A DNA stretch of 64,000 nt from Leuctra nigra (taxonomy: Eukaryota > Arthropoda > Insecta > Plecoptera > Leuctridae), in the NCBI GenBank assembly GCA_934045905.1, contig OW203762.1:2790001-2854000 (forward strand), written 5' to 3'. Position numbers and translations under genes: made by a program. The first letter of the stretch is position 1; each line of letters starts with the position of its first letter. The notes beneath the pieces are model-generated. The model searched no databases. It was not told where the DNA came from and saw only the letters and a list, made by a program, of their open reading frames with translations. Shown here piece by piece: positions 31,368-43,395 of the stretch.

Positions 31368-32162
31368 AGCTGGGTTCCCATACTTCGCTTTCGTTTCGCA
31401 TTCGGTTCGCTTTCGCGTCGCGAAGTTTGTAGTCGTTTCCATCATTTCTGTTTCGCGCGTTTCGCGTATCCATGGATACGCGAAACATAAATAGTATTCT
31501 GCCAATAGTTAAAAACAAAATGACGGATAATAATCAGATAATAAGCAAGAACGGCAACAAAATGCGGAAAAGTGAAACTTGAAAGTTGAAACGTCAAAAC
31601 GTCAAAACATATGTTCATTAATCGAATATCGAATATAAGTTCGAGGTCGACCAGAAATGGAGATTCGATATATCGCATCACTTCCGGATTTCGCGCGTTT
31701 CGGTTTCGTCGAAGTTGAAGTTGGAGGCCAAGTCTTGAAACTTACGCCTTCAGGACGCAAACGCTCTCGGACGTCATAAAGTCCCATTTACTGTAAGAAT
31801 GATGACCTTGAAATCTACTGTTAACTGTTTATCTTAATTTTGAATAAGGTTTTATGACTGAATAACATCAGTTATAATAATTATAATATTAATAAATTGT
31901 TTCCAATAGATTGCTGGATGCCAATCAAATAAGTGGCTTGACTTTATGTTTCAATGTCGATCACTCTTACAGTAAATGGGACTATATGACGTCCTAGAGC
32001 GTTTGCGTCCTGAAGGCGTAAGTTTCAAGACTTGGCCTCTTGGTCCAACATTTTTGCATTTCGGAGACGAAATTAAACATGGACGATTTTCTGTGTTAAA
32101 AGGTAGCCATTTTCCGAAAGCGAACCGAATGCGAAGCGAAAGCGAAGTATGGGAACGCAGCT
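31368..32162. mobile_element. PIF/Harbinger-like fold-back with TAA duplication
   Basis: Ends AGCTGGGTTCCCATACTTCG and its complement (right end ...GGGAACGCAGCT) are flanked by TAA (31365-31367, 32163-32165). Long inverted arms recur inside (31725-31800 versus 31964-32042). The ends are rich in CGAAxCGAA-type units. No transposase. Confidence 0.8.
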
Positions 32163-32165
32163 TAA

Positions 32166-32545
32166 GGGCGGTTGTATATAACACGCGTTTCGCGTTTTGC
32201 GTTTTTTCTTTTTTTATAACGCCTAGAAGAGGCCGTCGAAAACAGAATGTAGATATAAATGTATTATTAATATTATTGTTGTTAGTAAAAATGTGGGTGT
32301 TATTAGAAATGATTAGATGGAATAATATGCACAGGTAAGCAATTATTAACATTATAGTCTTATTTTATAGTTATTTTATAGTTTATTGTATAGTTTACGT
32401 ATAGTGACGTCATTTTCGCCACGCACGGTACTGAAAGTACCTCTCTACAATCGAGATGGAACGGCTTAAAAATAAAACGCGTGCGGCAAAATTTTCTGTG
32501 GTTTTGATGGGTTAATAAAAAAACGCGTTTTATGTGAAACCGGCT
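32166..32545. mobile_element. Harbinger-like small element, adjacent
   Basis: The left end GGGCGGTTGTATATAACACG and right end ...TTATGTGAAACCGGC are imperfect inverted repeats near TTAA. The ACGCGTTTCGCGTTTTGCGT run matches the element at 47910. Boundaries approximate. Confidence 0.5.
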
Positions 32546-33589
32546 TAACGTAATTGTAATAGATACTTAAAAAACTATTCTCTAACTATTTCTCGAAACT
32601 ATTAATATAAAAAATAAAGCGAGAATAAATTCCTCATACACATTTCCAAATGAACCATTAAAGCGGGCAAATTGAGCAAAACCAGTGAAAATGTCATAAA
32701 ATCTTGATGGTTCGGTTGACTAAAACTTTCGCAGTACTACCTGTAGTGGAATATAACACCTTCATAATCTTCTTTAGCTTATGATTAATTGATTAATTGA
32801 CACAAAAATCGAAATGAGAACAGAACTTGTGAATGAAAAGCGAATTTGTTACTCGGGTACAAAATCTCTATGAATTTTTGCTCCATTCCTGTCTAGGTTT
32901 CCATCCATACATCATTACGCATTTAAATTGCTGCCACTCTATAATAGGTCGCTGAAAATTTCCCACGTACTTCATGATTTTATATAATTAAATGTCTGAG
33001 GTATCCATATTAATTCGGAAATAAAATAAAACTCCCCCCAAAAATCGCAAAAAATCCCGCTGTTTGAGAGTTCACTCCGACAGACAAATGATAAGGAGCT
33101 GAAATTTTCACGCGTTATAGAAATATAATAATTTAATGCATGCAATTTTTTGAAATATTTGAATTATGAGAAAAAAGTTACAGACATTTGAATTCAGCCG
33201 TTGATCAACAGCTTATAATAGCATTCGAAAAGCACTCGTTTGAGTTTAAAATTTGGTAGCTACTAGCTGTTATAAAAAAACAGCTGTGTTTTGCACAAAG
33301 AAGTTTCCGTTGTTATCATAATTTGCCATAAAAGGTGTCTCCATTTAGTAAATTATCTTATTGATTGTGGTTTCAAGAATAGATATTAAGAGGGAAGAAA
33401 CTTGTATGTATTTTTAGCGAAGAATTAGAAAATGTAGGTACCTACTCCAGAATATCAGTGGACGAAAGTCAAATACATTCTCACACATAAACTCAATAAA
33501 CCAAGGTTAAAGTCACATAGATATATTAAAATGTATTTAATGTTCATTTATGAATACATAAGTATTCATAAAATCACCCAAACCTAGAT
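32546..33589. other. No feature recognised
   Basis: AT-rich single-copy-looking sequence without a supported ORF or repeat. Confidence 0.35.
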
Positions 33590-34023
33590 GGAACTTTGGC
33601 AAAGCTAACTGGGATAAATTCTGGATGACGCAATACCTCCGATAGCAGAAAACTATGACCGCTTCTCGAAACTAATCATTTGTACGGCCAAAGACTGTGT
33701 GCCGAGGGGTTTTCGCAAGGAATACATACCATGCTGGAATGAAGATAGTGATCGATGTATGAAGAATTTATCATGACGGAAAACGCCGAAACCGCACAAG
33801 AACTTATGACGTCACTGGATCGAGGGCGGAAAGAAAAGTGGATAGCGACAGTTGAAGGTATGAATTTCACTCATTCGAGTGGCAAAGCCTGGGGAATTCT
33901 ACGCAAGCTGGGAGGAACCGATCCACCTAACCCGAGCAAACCAAATATTCACCCTGATTTGGTTGCTAAGCGTATAGTCCAAATGTCCAAGGTGCAACCA
34001 GACAAAGACTTCACTAGAACACT
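33590..34023 (+). pseudogene. LINE fragment, region between endonuclease and RT
   Basis: Translation with a frameshift near 33748 gives the linker typical of a LINE: N-Y-D-R-F, C-V-P-R-G-F-R-K-E-Y-I-P, then S-S-G-K-A-W-G-I-L-R-K-L-G-G. It ends where the F/D-repeat begins. A separate endonuclease fragment at 38102 may come from the same or a related family. Confidence 0.75.
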
Positions 34024-34026
34024 TAA

Positions 34027-34957
34027 TCTAGTGGAGCGGTCGCTCCACCCAGCCAAGTCGTACTATACACTCACACTCACTCAACATACCGTTACTGCCT
34101 AATAAACTGAGGAGCAGACCAACCACTTTTACTGTAAGCAACAACATAGCATTTTCGGCCTACTGGATCATAAAATTGGAAAACCTCACATTGTTGTGAA
34201 ATATCTTAATTTCGAGCTATGGCCCACCCCACCCCATATACCAAATTTTGGAACAATAGGTTATGCCATTTGCGAGCTAGAGGGCCGTGAAAACAGTGAA
34301 ATTACATCACTTTCATCTTCTTCTTCTTCTTCTTCTTCTTTAGATGATGATTCAGATATCAGGAAACACCGCTATCACCGCCACAGCCTAAACGGCTAAG
34401 CCGATCGATCTGAAATTTTTACCACATGTGCACTTTTGGCGTCTGAGGTGCCTTTTTATAAAACCAACCGGAAGCCGCCATTTTGAAACCGGAAGTGACG
34501 TCATATCTCAAAAACGGCTAGACCGATCTGAATGAAACTAGCGCCAAATGATTCAGACGGTCATCTATGTGGAATATCAATAGTTGAAATAGAAATGTAC
34601 TATTACCGAAACCGGAAATGACGTCATAAAAATTAAAAACATACTGAATCAACTCTTTATGCAATAAAAATATATATTCAGAAGGCTTATATGAGACATA
34701 ACATTTATAGAAACAAATTATGGGTGGCAGTAATTTCAGCCGCCATTTTTAAAACCGGAAGAGATGCCATATATCGAAAACGGCTTGACCGATTGGAACG
34801 ATGCTTTCACAAATCTACGTGGAATATCACTTTAAGCTTATATTTAGCACCATACACAATTTTTCATAGTAACTATTCGGAAATAGCGTATTTTTTTAAA
34901 GGAATTAGTCATTGTTGCTCCGATATGTGTTACAAGTTATGTAAATAAACTAAAAAA
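34027..34957 (+). repeat. F/D-repeat copy 1 with terminal hairpin
   Basis: Starts TCTA then the palindrome GTGGAGCGGTCGCTCCAC (34031-34048). It continues through CTTTTACTGTAAGCAACAAC, a TTC microsatellite (34315-34340) and segments with GCCGCCATTTT, CCGGAAGTGACGTCA and AAACGGCTxGACCGAT. Copies start at 38588 and, reversed, end at 47128. No coding sequence. Confidence 0.75.
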
Positions 34958-35371
34958 ATTAGTGATATCCCCATAAAAAACACTCCGTGTAAAAATGCCA
35001 GCCAAGTCTCTTCAACCTTAAAAAAATATAAGAAATCTAAAAATTCAGCACTGAAACGTAGTGATATCAAAAAGTGGGCCAAGTCAAAACTTAATTTAAA
35101 AAACCAAAAAATACTTGGCGCATCGTGTGAATAAATAGATAGAAGTAGGTATATGCCAAAAGTCAAAAGTAAATACATATATATAATATACCTCTAATGC
35201 CCTAGAAAACGATGCGCCAAGTATATTTTGGTTTTTAAAATTAAGTTTTGACGTGGCCCACTTTTTGTTATCACTACGTTTCAGTGCTGAATTTTTAGAT
35301 TTCTTATATTTTTTTAAGGTTGAAGAGACTTGGCTGGCATTTTTACACGGAGTGTTTTTATGGGGATGCAT
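34958..35371. repeat. Large palindrome made of two E-repeats
   Basis: Arms of about 165 bp (34964-35130 and 35205-35368) match with only a handful of differences, around a loop of about 75 bp. Outer edge ACACTCCGTGTAAAAATGCC, inner edge ACTTGGCGCATCGT. Confidence 0.9.
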
Positions 35372-36365
35372 ATAAAACTGAGGAACAGACCAAACACTTT
35401 TACTGTAAGCAACAACATGGCATTTTCGGCCTACTGGATCTCAAAATTTGAAAATCTCACATTGTTGCAAAATATCTTAATTTCGAGCTATGGCCCACCT
35501 CACCTCATATACCAAATTTGGGAACAATACGTTATTCCATTTGCGAGCTAGAGGGCCGAGAAAACAGTGAAATTACATCACTTTGATCTTCAGATGATGA
35601 TGATGATGATGATGATAACAGGAAGCCAATCGATCTGAAATTTTTACCACATGTGCACTTTTGGCGTCTGAGGTGCCTTCTTATAAAACCAACCGGAAGC
35701 CGCAATTTTGAAACCGGAAGTGACGTCATATCTCAAAAACGGCTAGACCGATCGGAATAGAACCAGCGCCAAATGATTCTCATGGTCATCTATATGAAAT
35801 ACCAATAGTCAAAAAGGAAATGTACTATTACTGAAACCGGAAATGACGTCATAAAAAAGAAGAAGTAGACTTTAATAACCTCTTACTACAGTAACCACAT
35901 ATTCAGAAGGCTTATAATATTACATAACATCTATAGAAATAAATTCTAGGTGGCAGTTATTTCTTCCACCATTTTGAAAACCGGAAGTGATGTCATATCT
36001 CGAAAACGGCTGGGCGATGGGAACGATGCTTTCGCAATTCTTCATGGAATATCATCTTAAGCATATTATAATTAGCACCAAACACAATTTTTCGTAGCAA
36101 CCAATTCGGAAATGGCATATTTTTTTAAAGGAATTAGTCATCGTTGCTCCAATATGTGTTACAAGTTGTGTAATTAAACTAAAAAAAGTAGTGATATCCC
36201 CATAAAAACCCTCTGTGTAAAAATACCAGCCGTGTCTCTTAAACTATAAAAAATAGAAGAAATCTAAAAATTCAGCACTGAAAAGTAGTGATATCAAAAA
36301 ATGGGCCAAGTCGAAACTTAATTTGAAAAACCAAAATGCACTTGGCGCATCGTTTTTAGGGGCAT
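35205..36365. mobile_element. Element bounded by inverted E-repeats with F/D interior
   Basis: The same 165-bp E-repeat begins at 35205 and recurs reversed at about 36190-36365, with flanks AATGCCCTA and its near complement. Between them is an F/D copy without the terminal hairpin (35372-36180). This suggests E is a terminal inverted repeat. No transposase. Confidence 0.6.
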
Positions 36366-36769
36366 TATAGGTAAATTATATATATATTTAGGTACATTTG
36401 ATTTTGCGTATGCTTCTTTACTATTTATACACATCGTGTATGTCCTTTTGTAAAGTATTTCTCGGTGTTTATACTTTTATTTCAAAAATACGATTAAATA
36501 TTTGGAAATGTCATTGACTTGGCTCCTTTTTTGATATCACTCCTTTTCGGTGTTGGATTTTTTTTAAAGTAAAGAGATTTGGCTGCCTTTTTTACACGGA
36601 GTGTTTTTTTTCTGGGATATCACTTCTTTTGTTAGTTTATTCATACAGCTTGTAGCACATGTCCGAGCAAGGACTAATTTCTTTAAAAAAAAATACGCCT
36701 CAACCGATTTGGTTACTATGAAAAGCTGCGTTTGGTATGAGATTAAAATGATTGTCCAAGAAGAATAGC

Positions 36770-37175
36770 TTAAGTTTCGTTCAATCAATCCAGCCGTTTT
36801 CGATATATGACGTCACTTCCGGTTTTGTAATAGCGGCCGAAAATAATGTCGTCTTGAATTCATAATTATAAGTACGACATAATTGCATAATTAGGTTGTA
36901 ATCGGTACAGCCGTTTTCGATACATGACGTCACCTCCGGTTTTAACAATGGCGGCCGAAAATAATGTCGTCTTTAATCATATTAGTCCTAAACATTTCCC
37001 AAATTTGGTTGCAATCGGTACAGCTGTTTTCGATATAAGACTTCACTTCCGGTTTTAACAATGGCGGCCGAAAATAATGTTGTCTTGAATTCATAATTAT
37101 ATGTCCTACATAATTACATATTTAAGTTGCAACATATACAGCCGTTTTCGATATATGACGTCACTTCCGGTTTTC
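36770..37175 (-). repeat. Reversed D minisatellite, about 3.5 units
   Basis: Units of about 118 bp, each with a TGACGTCA-type site followed by CTTCCGGTTTT and ATGGCGGCCGAAAATAATG. Reverse of the array at 39535-40090. Confidence 0.85.
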
Positions 37176-38101
37176 AAAATTGTTTGATCCTAGTTAATAT
37201 AAATTCTAATATTCATTAGTTAATGAACAATAGCTTGTGGATTGATGATTTTGAAGAGGGTAATAATTGTTTAGTAATTGATGATTTAGACTTACGGCTT
37301 AAAAATGTTTATGGGGTTTCTCAAACCCCACGAATTGTTTTTTCCCCTTTGTTTCATTACTAAGTTGCAATATCAACCCTGCCTTCTCAGTACCTTCAAG
37401 TTGAACTGTCTAGCAATGAAAACTATCGCTAGATCGAACTAGATATGCTTAGTTTTATAATTGTGGTAATTCAACATTATTTTGGGTTTAGGAAACCCCA
37501 CCTCCGCAATGGCGTGACCAAGCTGAGTTTCAAGGTCACACCTAAATATTAATTAAATATTGATTAAAGCATATTAAAGTGAGTGTTCACAAATTATTTT
37601 TAATCAATGTGAATATTAGAAGACACTTGATGAACATTTGACCCAAAAAATCTCGATATAAATTTCAAAACAAATTATTCAATTTATCAGTCATTTTTTT
37701 TAGCACAGAATTCCCATAAGAGATAAAAACGTAAAAACTTGAATTCCATATTTTTTTACGGGAAGAAAACAACATCTACATGATCAGTCGAAGAGTCTTC
37801 TTCAGTAATATTGTTAATTAAAAATTCCAATTTTGACATTTTAAAGTTTTTTGATTTTATTTGTGTGCCAATAGCCAATGCCAAAAAAGCAGGCAATTAT
37901 TGTTAAAATTTTACAAATACATAATTATTTTTAAATATTTAACTTTTCTACTCTTAGTACATAGTAATACTAATAACAATCCCTTCTGTAAAGACCAAAA
38001 TACTAGATTTGATTCCAGCATGTTGCAAAAGCTATTTTACTTGTGGGGTTTCTTACACCCCGCCTCCGTAATGGTGGGAAAAAATGGGACCTCATGAATG
38101 C
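37176..38101. other. No gene; short recurring GGGGTTTC motif
   Basis: TGGGGTTTC...CCCC hairpins recur near 37311, 37485 and 38043. Otherwise nothing recognised. Confidence 0.35.
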
Positions 38102-38586
38102 AGGGTTAATATTAGATCGATTAAAAAACATTGGGACGAGTTGCTCGTAATTTTGGATAAACAAGTTGGTGTTTTTGATGTTCTTGTATTGAGTGAGGTG
38201 GGTGTTTAGCGAATAGAGTTGATTTATAATATTGAAGGGTATAATTCTTACCAACGAGTAAGAGACAAAGGGAAGGGAGGCGGTTTATTAGTTTTTGTCA
38301 AGGACACTTTACGTTTTTCTGTTTGTGAATCAAATTTCGAATATTTTGAGGGCATCAATGGAGTTCTTGTGGATGAAGAGGGTTGCGCATTGTCGGTGTT
38401 GGCAATTTAAAGACCTCCAAATTTGAATAAAATAAGCTTTATAAAAGAGCTTGAACGTTTTGTAATACATACTAAACAAGAATATTGTCATAATAGGTGA
38501 TGTGAACTTGGATTTATGTGACGTAGATGATAATTGTGTACAGCTGTATGAAGGAATTTTGGCTATTAATGGATTTTTTAAATGCA
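38102..38586 (+). pseudogene. LINE endonuclease fragment
   Basis: Translation with stops and frameshifts gives the start of an AP-type endonuclease: I-N-V-R-S-I, D-V-L-V-L-S-E-V, Y-N-I-E-G-Y, then R-x-K-G-K-G-G-G-L-L-V-F-V. The longest open piece is 38219-38410. It is cut by the F/D-repeat at about 38587. Confidence 0.75.
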
Positions 38587-38587
38587 T

Positions 38588-39534
38588 CTAGTGGAGCGGT
38601 CGCTCCACGCCAGCCAAGTCGTACGGCGCGCGCACACTCTCATATAAAGGCTGGAGCAAACCCACTTTTACTGTAAGCATCAAAGTGGCATTTTCGGCCT
38701 ACTGGATCTTAAAATTGAGAAATCTCACATTGTTGCGAAATATCTTAATTTCGAGCTATGGCCCACCCTACAACATATACCAAATTTGGGAACAATAGGT
38801 TACGCCCTTTGCGCGCTAGAGGGCCGTGAAAACAGTGTTTTAGGGCGGTTTTCATAATAATAATCTTAGTAGTAGTAGGCTGGAGCTAAAATCCGGTAAA
38901 CAGGCCACAGCCTAAACGGCTGAACCGATTGATCTCACATTTTTACCACGTGTGCACTTTTGGCGTCTGATTTAACCTTGTCCCCATGAATTTTTTGTGC
39001 CGCCATTTTGAAACCGGAAGTGACGTCATATCTCGTCAACGGTTGGACCGATCGGAACGAAATTTGCGCCAATCGTTTCAGACGGTCATCTATATGGATT
39101 ATCAATATCAAAAGACTGAACATTATTTTAAATAAACCGGAAATGACGTCATGAAATTTAATATACATCGATTTGCATTTCAGCAACAACTGTTGATCCG
39201 ATTGTCTTGATATTTATGTAACGTTTGTACTTTTGATATTTCATTTGACTTGTTATAAAACCAACCGGAAGCCGCCATTTTGAAACCGGAAGTGACATCA
39301 TGTCTCAAAAACGGCTAAACAGATTAGAACAAAACCAGCGCTAAACGATTTAGACGGTCAACTTTATGTAATCAGTAATATTTGATGATTCAAATATCGA
39401 AACCGGAAATGACGTCACACATTTTATGACCTATACCGGAAATGACGTCATAAATATGCTAAATGACGCTAAATTCACCACTATATACTTTAAAATAGAT
39501 ATAAGTAAACGTACTTTGTAAATAATTATAAATT
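38588..39534 (+). repeat. F/D-repeat copy with terminal hairpin
   Basis: Terminal TCTA plus GTGGAGCGGTCGCTCCAC (38591-38608), then CCAGCCAAGTCGTACGGCGC and the same order of segments as 34027-34957. Several GACGTCA sites. It merges into the 118-bp array. Confidence 0.75.
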
Positions 39535-40090
39535 CAAGGTTGCAGTGTTCTCGGCGGCCATTTTTAAAACCGGAAGTGACGTCATATATCGTAAACGGTT
39601 GTACCGATTGCAACCTAAGTTTGGAAATGTGTTGGACTAATAATTATGAATTCAAGACGACATTATTTTCGGCCGCCATTGTTAAAACCGGAAGTGACGT
39701 CAAATATCGAAAATGGCTGTACCGATTGCAATCAAATTTTGGAAATGTGTTGTACTAATAATTATGAATTCAAGACGACATTATTTTCGGCCGCCATTGT
39801 TAAAACCGGAAGTGACGTCATATATCGAAAATGGCTGTACCGATTGCAACCAAATTTTGGAAATGTGTTGTACTAATAATTATGAATTCAAGACGACATT
39901 ATTTTCGGCCGCCATTGTTAAAACCGGAAGTGACGTCATATATCAAAAACGGCTGTACCGATTGCAACCAAATTTTGGAAATGTGTAGGAGTAATAATTA
40001 TGAATTCAAGACGACATTATTTTCGGCCGCCATTGCTAAAACCGGAAGTGACGTCATATATCGAAAACGGCTGGACCGATTGTAACGAAA
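39535..40090 (+). repeat. D minisatellite, about 4.5 units of 118 bp
   Basis: TTCAAGACGACATTATTTTC recurs at 39652, 39770, 39888 and 40006, exactly 118 bp apart. Each unit holds GGCCGCCATTG, ACCGGAAGTGACGTCA and ACGGCTGTACCGATTGCAA. The overlapping ORFs here are repeats, not genes. Confidence 0.95.
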
Positions 40091-40249
40091 CTTAAAGCTA
40101 TTCTTCTTGGATAATTATTTTAATCTTATATACCAAACGCAACTTTTCTAAGTATCCAAATCGGCATAGGCGTATTTTTTTAAAGAAATAAGTTCTTGCA
40201 CGGACACAAGCTGTGCTACAAGCTGTATGAATAAACTAACAAAAGAAGT

Positions 40250-40440
40250 GATATCCCAGAAAAAAACACTCCGTGTAAAAAAGGCAGCCAAGTCTCTTTA
40301 CTTTAAAAAAATTCAACACCGAAAAGGAGTGATATCAAAAAAGGAGCCAAGTCAATGACATTTCCAAATATTTAATCGTATCTTTGAAATAAAAGTATAA
40401 ACACCGAGAAATACTTTACAAAAGGACTTGGCGCATCGTT
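40250..40440 (-). repeat. E-repeat (right arm)
   Basis: AACACTCCGTGTAAAAAAGG to ACTTGGCGCATCG, reverse of 41345-41530 with near identity. Confidence 0.88.
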
Positions 40441-40929
40441 TTTTTAAAGACATTTTTCTATTCATAAGCATGTGCCATTTATATACAACCGTCATTTTGA
40501 ATGTTTAGAATAATAGGGAAACATCTTTCAATTAGGTACATATTATACATACCTTCTGTAAAATATTTTCTATATGATTATATACGCTATGAAACTTGTT
40601 GTCTATGCTTTCTATAAATATACACAATAGTTATCTTTGTAATATTGTTTCGTGGTGAATATAATTAAGTCTCATGCGTTATACCTTCTCATCATGTAAC
40701 AATTTCTATTAATACACATTTTATAAAAATACATTTCACAAAGAAGACAGTCATATTGAATTTCTATTAAAAAATTTAACTTTATACACTTGACACTTCA
40801 AAAATATATAATTGTGTTCCATTAGTTAGTAATTATTTGACAACGTTTCATGATTTCCTTCAGTCAAGATCAAATTATGAAAAGATACCAGTCTAATATC
40901 GCCATATTAACAGTACTGCAAGAATATGT
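40441..40929. other. No feature recognised
   Basis: AT-rich sequence. Confidence 0.35.
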
Positions 40930-41052
40930 ATGAGCCCACTTCCAATTGATATGAAGGGATGTGTGTTGTGAAAAATATCCGACCGAACCGGGGCACGAAC
41001 TTGGGACCTCTCACATGCCGGGCGAGAGCTCTACCAACTGAGCTACCCGATC
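40930..41052 (-). repeat. tRNA-derived SINE, head and body
   Basis: On the minus strand 41052-40981 folds like a tRNA. It has a GCTCAGTTGGTAGAGC D-arm, a CTCGC/GTGAG anticodon stem with loop CCGGCAT (GGC, Ala-like, but C at position 33), and a decayed T-arm (TTCGTGC). The body GGATATTTTTCACAACACAC follows and recurs at 51512. I treat it as a SINE, not a working tRNA gene. Confidence 0.75.
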
Positions 41053-41344
41053 GGACGGGCGGACATTAGACACAACACACTGATGAGGATCCTGACTCCT
41101 GACTCCATGGAAGTTTTCCAAAGAAACCTACATTCTCACCACTTCCAATTGTTATGTAATTCTTTCACCCTTATATTACTTATATATTACAGCATAAAAT
41201 CATGCTTCTATCGCCATTGACAAAACTATAAAATAGTCATTACTAAAAGTAGCTTGATTCATAGATTCTGGCTCTAATAGAAAGAGGAAAATGTACCTAC
41301 TTGTAAATTTCTTTCCACTTTTAGGATAGAATGATGTCTTTAAA
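41053..41344. other. No feature recognised
   Basis: Short spacer before the next E-repeat. Confidence 0.35.
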
Positions 41345-41530
41345 AAAACGATGCGCCAAGTCCTTTTGTAAAGTATTTCTCGGTGTTTATACTTTTATTT
41401 CAAAGATACGATTAAATATTTGGAAATGTCATTGACTTGGCTCCTTTTTTGATATCACTCCTTTTCGGTGTTGAATTTTTTTAAAGTAAAGAGACTTGGC
41501 TGCCTTTTTTACACGGAGTGTTTTTTTCTG
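41345..41530 (+). repeat. E-repeat
   Basis: AAAACGATGCGCCAAGTCCT to ACACGGAGTGTTTTTTTCTG, nearly identical to 36435-36615 and the reverse of 40250-40440. Confidence 0.9.
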
Positions 41531-41565
41531 GTACAAAGTTACACCAGGGAAGAGATAAGATCTGA

Positions 41566-42205
41566 TTGAGCGAGCGTAGCGAGCGTCTCCTTTCGGCTCA
41601 TTTGGCACGGACCTCTGTTTTTTTTTTTTTTTTTTTTTTGTTTTTTTTCTGTTGGGTGAGGCTGTACAGGTCAGAGTTTTTCTTCGATCGATCTGAAATT
41701 TTGCACACATGTAGAGACAACCTTTTCTGTTTGCAGGCCATAATTTTTTTGAAATCCATTAATTGGTTAAAATTTAAATAAATATCTCCTGATAGGCTGA
41801 AAAATGAAAACGGTCTTCGATAATTCAGATCAAACTCATATTTTGCATGATCATTAAGACCAACATTGTCTCTTATTTTACAAAATTTCATCCCAATCAG
41901 TTAAGAACGTATGAACTTATTAACATTTTTAATATCTGTCAGTAATGAAGTATCAAAATGAATGTTTTCCAGTGCCAATTGGATTGAATCTGATTTGTTT
42001 TATTTTAACCAGGGTTCTTAGATGCTTATAGATGTTATTTTCAAGTTTCAATGAAAAGCATAATAATATGTTGTGTTGATTGAGTTATCATATTTCAATT
42101 CAATATGGATGTATATGTTTTCTGTGCTTGTGTACGCATTTCCGGTTCGAGAATTTGCATGTCCCCGTGCTCGCTCACCAACGCGTTACACTGAGCGTTT
42201 TCCTA
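41566..42205 (-). repeat. C-repeat, reversed copy
   Basis: Runs from TTGAGCGAGCGTAGCGAGCG to GTTACACTGAGCGTTTTCCT, both family ends present. Confidence 0.78.
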
Positions 42206-42233
42206 GTGTATTAACTAAATCATGTATTGATCA

Positions 42234-43033
42234 TTGAGCGAGCGTCTCCTTTTGGCTCATTTGGCAGGGACCTCTGTTTTTTTTTGTTTTTTTGTTTTTC
42301 CGCTAGGTGAGGCTATGCAGGTCACAGTTTTTCTTCGATCGAGCTGAAATTTTGTACACATGTAGAGACAACCTTTTCTGTTTGCAGGCCCTAATATTTT
42401 TGAAATCTATTCATTGGTTAAAATTTAAATAAACATCTCCTGATAGGTTGAAAAATGAAAATGATCTTCGATTAATCTGATCAAACTCATATTTTGGCTA
42501 TACCTACAGGTCAGAATTTTTCTTCAATCGAGCTGAAATTTTGCAAACATGTAAAACTAACCTTCTCTGATTGCAGGCCCTAATTTTTTTGAAATCCATT
42601 AATTGGTTAAAATTTAAATAAATATCTCCTGATAGGCTGAAAAATGAAAACGGTCTTCGATAATTCTGATCAAACTCATTTTGCATGATCATTAAGACCA
42701 ACATTGTACTTATTTTACAAAATTTCATCCCAATCAGTTAAGAACGTATGAACTCATTGACATTTTTAATATCTGTCAGTAATGAAGTATCGAAATGAAT
42801 GTTTTCCAGCGCCACTTGAATTGAATCTGATTTGCTATATTTATAATTTACCAGGGTGCTTAAATGTTATTTTCACGTTTCGATGAAAAGCATAAACTTC
42901 TTTGTTGATTGAGTGATCATATTTCAATTCAATGTATGTATATGTTTCCTGTGCGTTGTGTACGCATTTCCGGTTAGAGAATTTGCACGTACCCGTGCTC
43001 GCTCATCAACGCGTTACACTGAGCGTTTTCCTA
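42234..43033 (-). repeat. C-repeat, second reversed copy with internal duplication
   Basis: Both ends present. The segment with TTTTTCTTC(G/A)ATCGAGCTG is duplicated inside (about 42310 and 42510). Separated from the previous copy by under 30 bp. Confidence 0.78.
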
Positions 43034-43276
43034 GTTAAATCAATTAATATGATATAATAACATCCAAATTACTATGTGATTGAATTGAGCGTGCAGTGCA
43101 CATCATATTTTGGTTCCAATTGTATTTAGCTGATGATTATTTTTTCTCTTATTCGCCAAGACTTTAAGCATATGGACGGCGCATCACTTCTGTCGGAAAT
43201 AATATCTGCATGATATGAAATATATAATCTTTACTCATTGATTAAAATCTGTGCCAAGATTACTGTTATCCGAATG
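43034..43276. other. No feature recognised
   Basis: AT-rich spacer. Confidence 0.35.
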
Positions 43277-43322
43277 GACTCGCAAGAGTTGTATGGCAAC
43301 CCAGCCTGCTGATTAAGAATGC

Positions 43323-43395
43323 GTCCCGATAGCTTAATGGTTAAAGCATAGGGCCGGTAACCCGAAGGATCTGGGTTCGATTCCCAGTCGGGGTG
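43323..43395 (+). tRNA. tRNA-like (anticodon GGT), array unit 1
   Basis: Full 73-nt cloverleaf: 7-bp acceptor with two G-U pairs, GCTT/AAGC D-stem, CTGGG/CCCAG T-stem and standard TTCGATT T-loop. The anticodon stem TAGGG/CCCGA has one A-G mismatch. The loop CCGGTAA would read Thr, but position 33 is C instead of U. Function as a Thr tRNA is doubtful; a SINE head or pseudo-tRNA is as likely. Confidence 0.55.

Larger units (their letters stand above)
36430..40445. repeat. 4-kb unit bounded by long inverted repeats (E plus 118-bp minisatellite)
   Basis: Left arm: an E-repeat (36435-36615) then reversed D units (36770-37175). Right arm: D units (39535-40090) then a reversed E-repeat (40250-40440). 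The arms match across several hundred bases. Inside are spacer, a LINE endonuclease fragment and an F/D copy. Confidence 0.7.

Noticed and set aside
39540..40085. Overlapping ORFs of 72-91 codons
   Set aside because: They are the same repeat unit read repeatedly in shifting frames; no protein-like features.
39535..40090. Regular direct repeats, possible CRISPR-like array
   Set aside because: Eukaryotic context, 118-bp head-to-tail units with no unique spacers; it is a minisatellite.
40981..41052. Functional tRNA-Ala gene
   Set aside because: T-stem pairing is lost, C33 is present, and the same body sequence recurs at 51512, so a SINE fits better.
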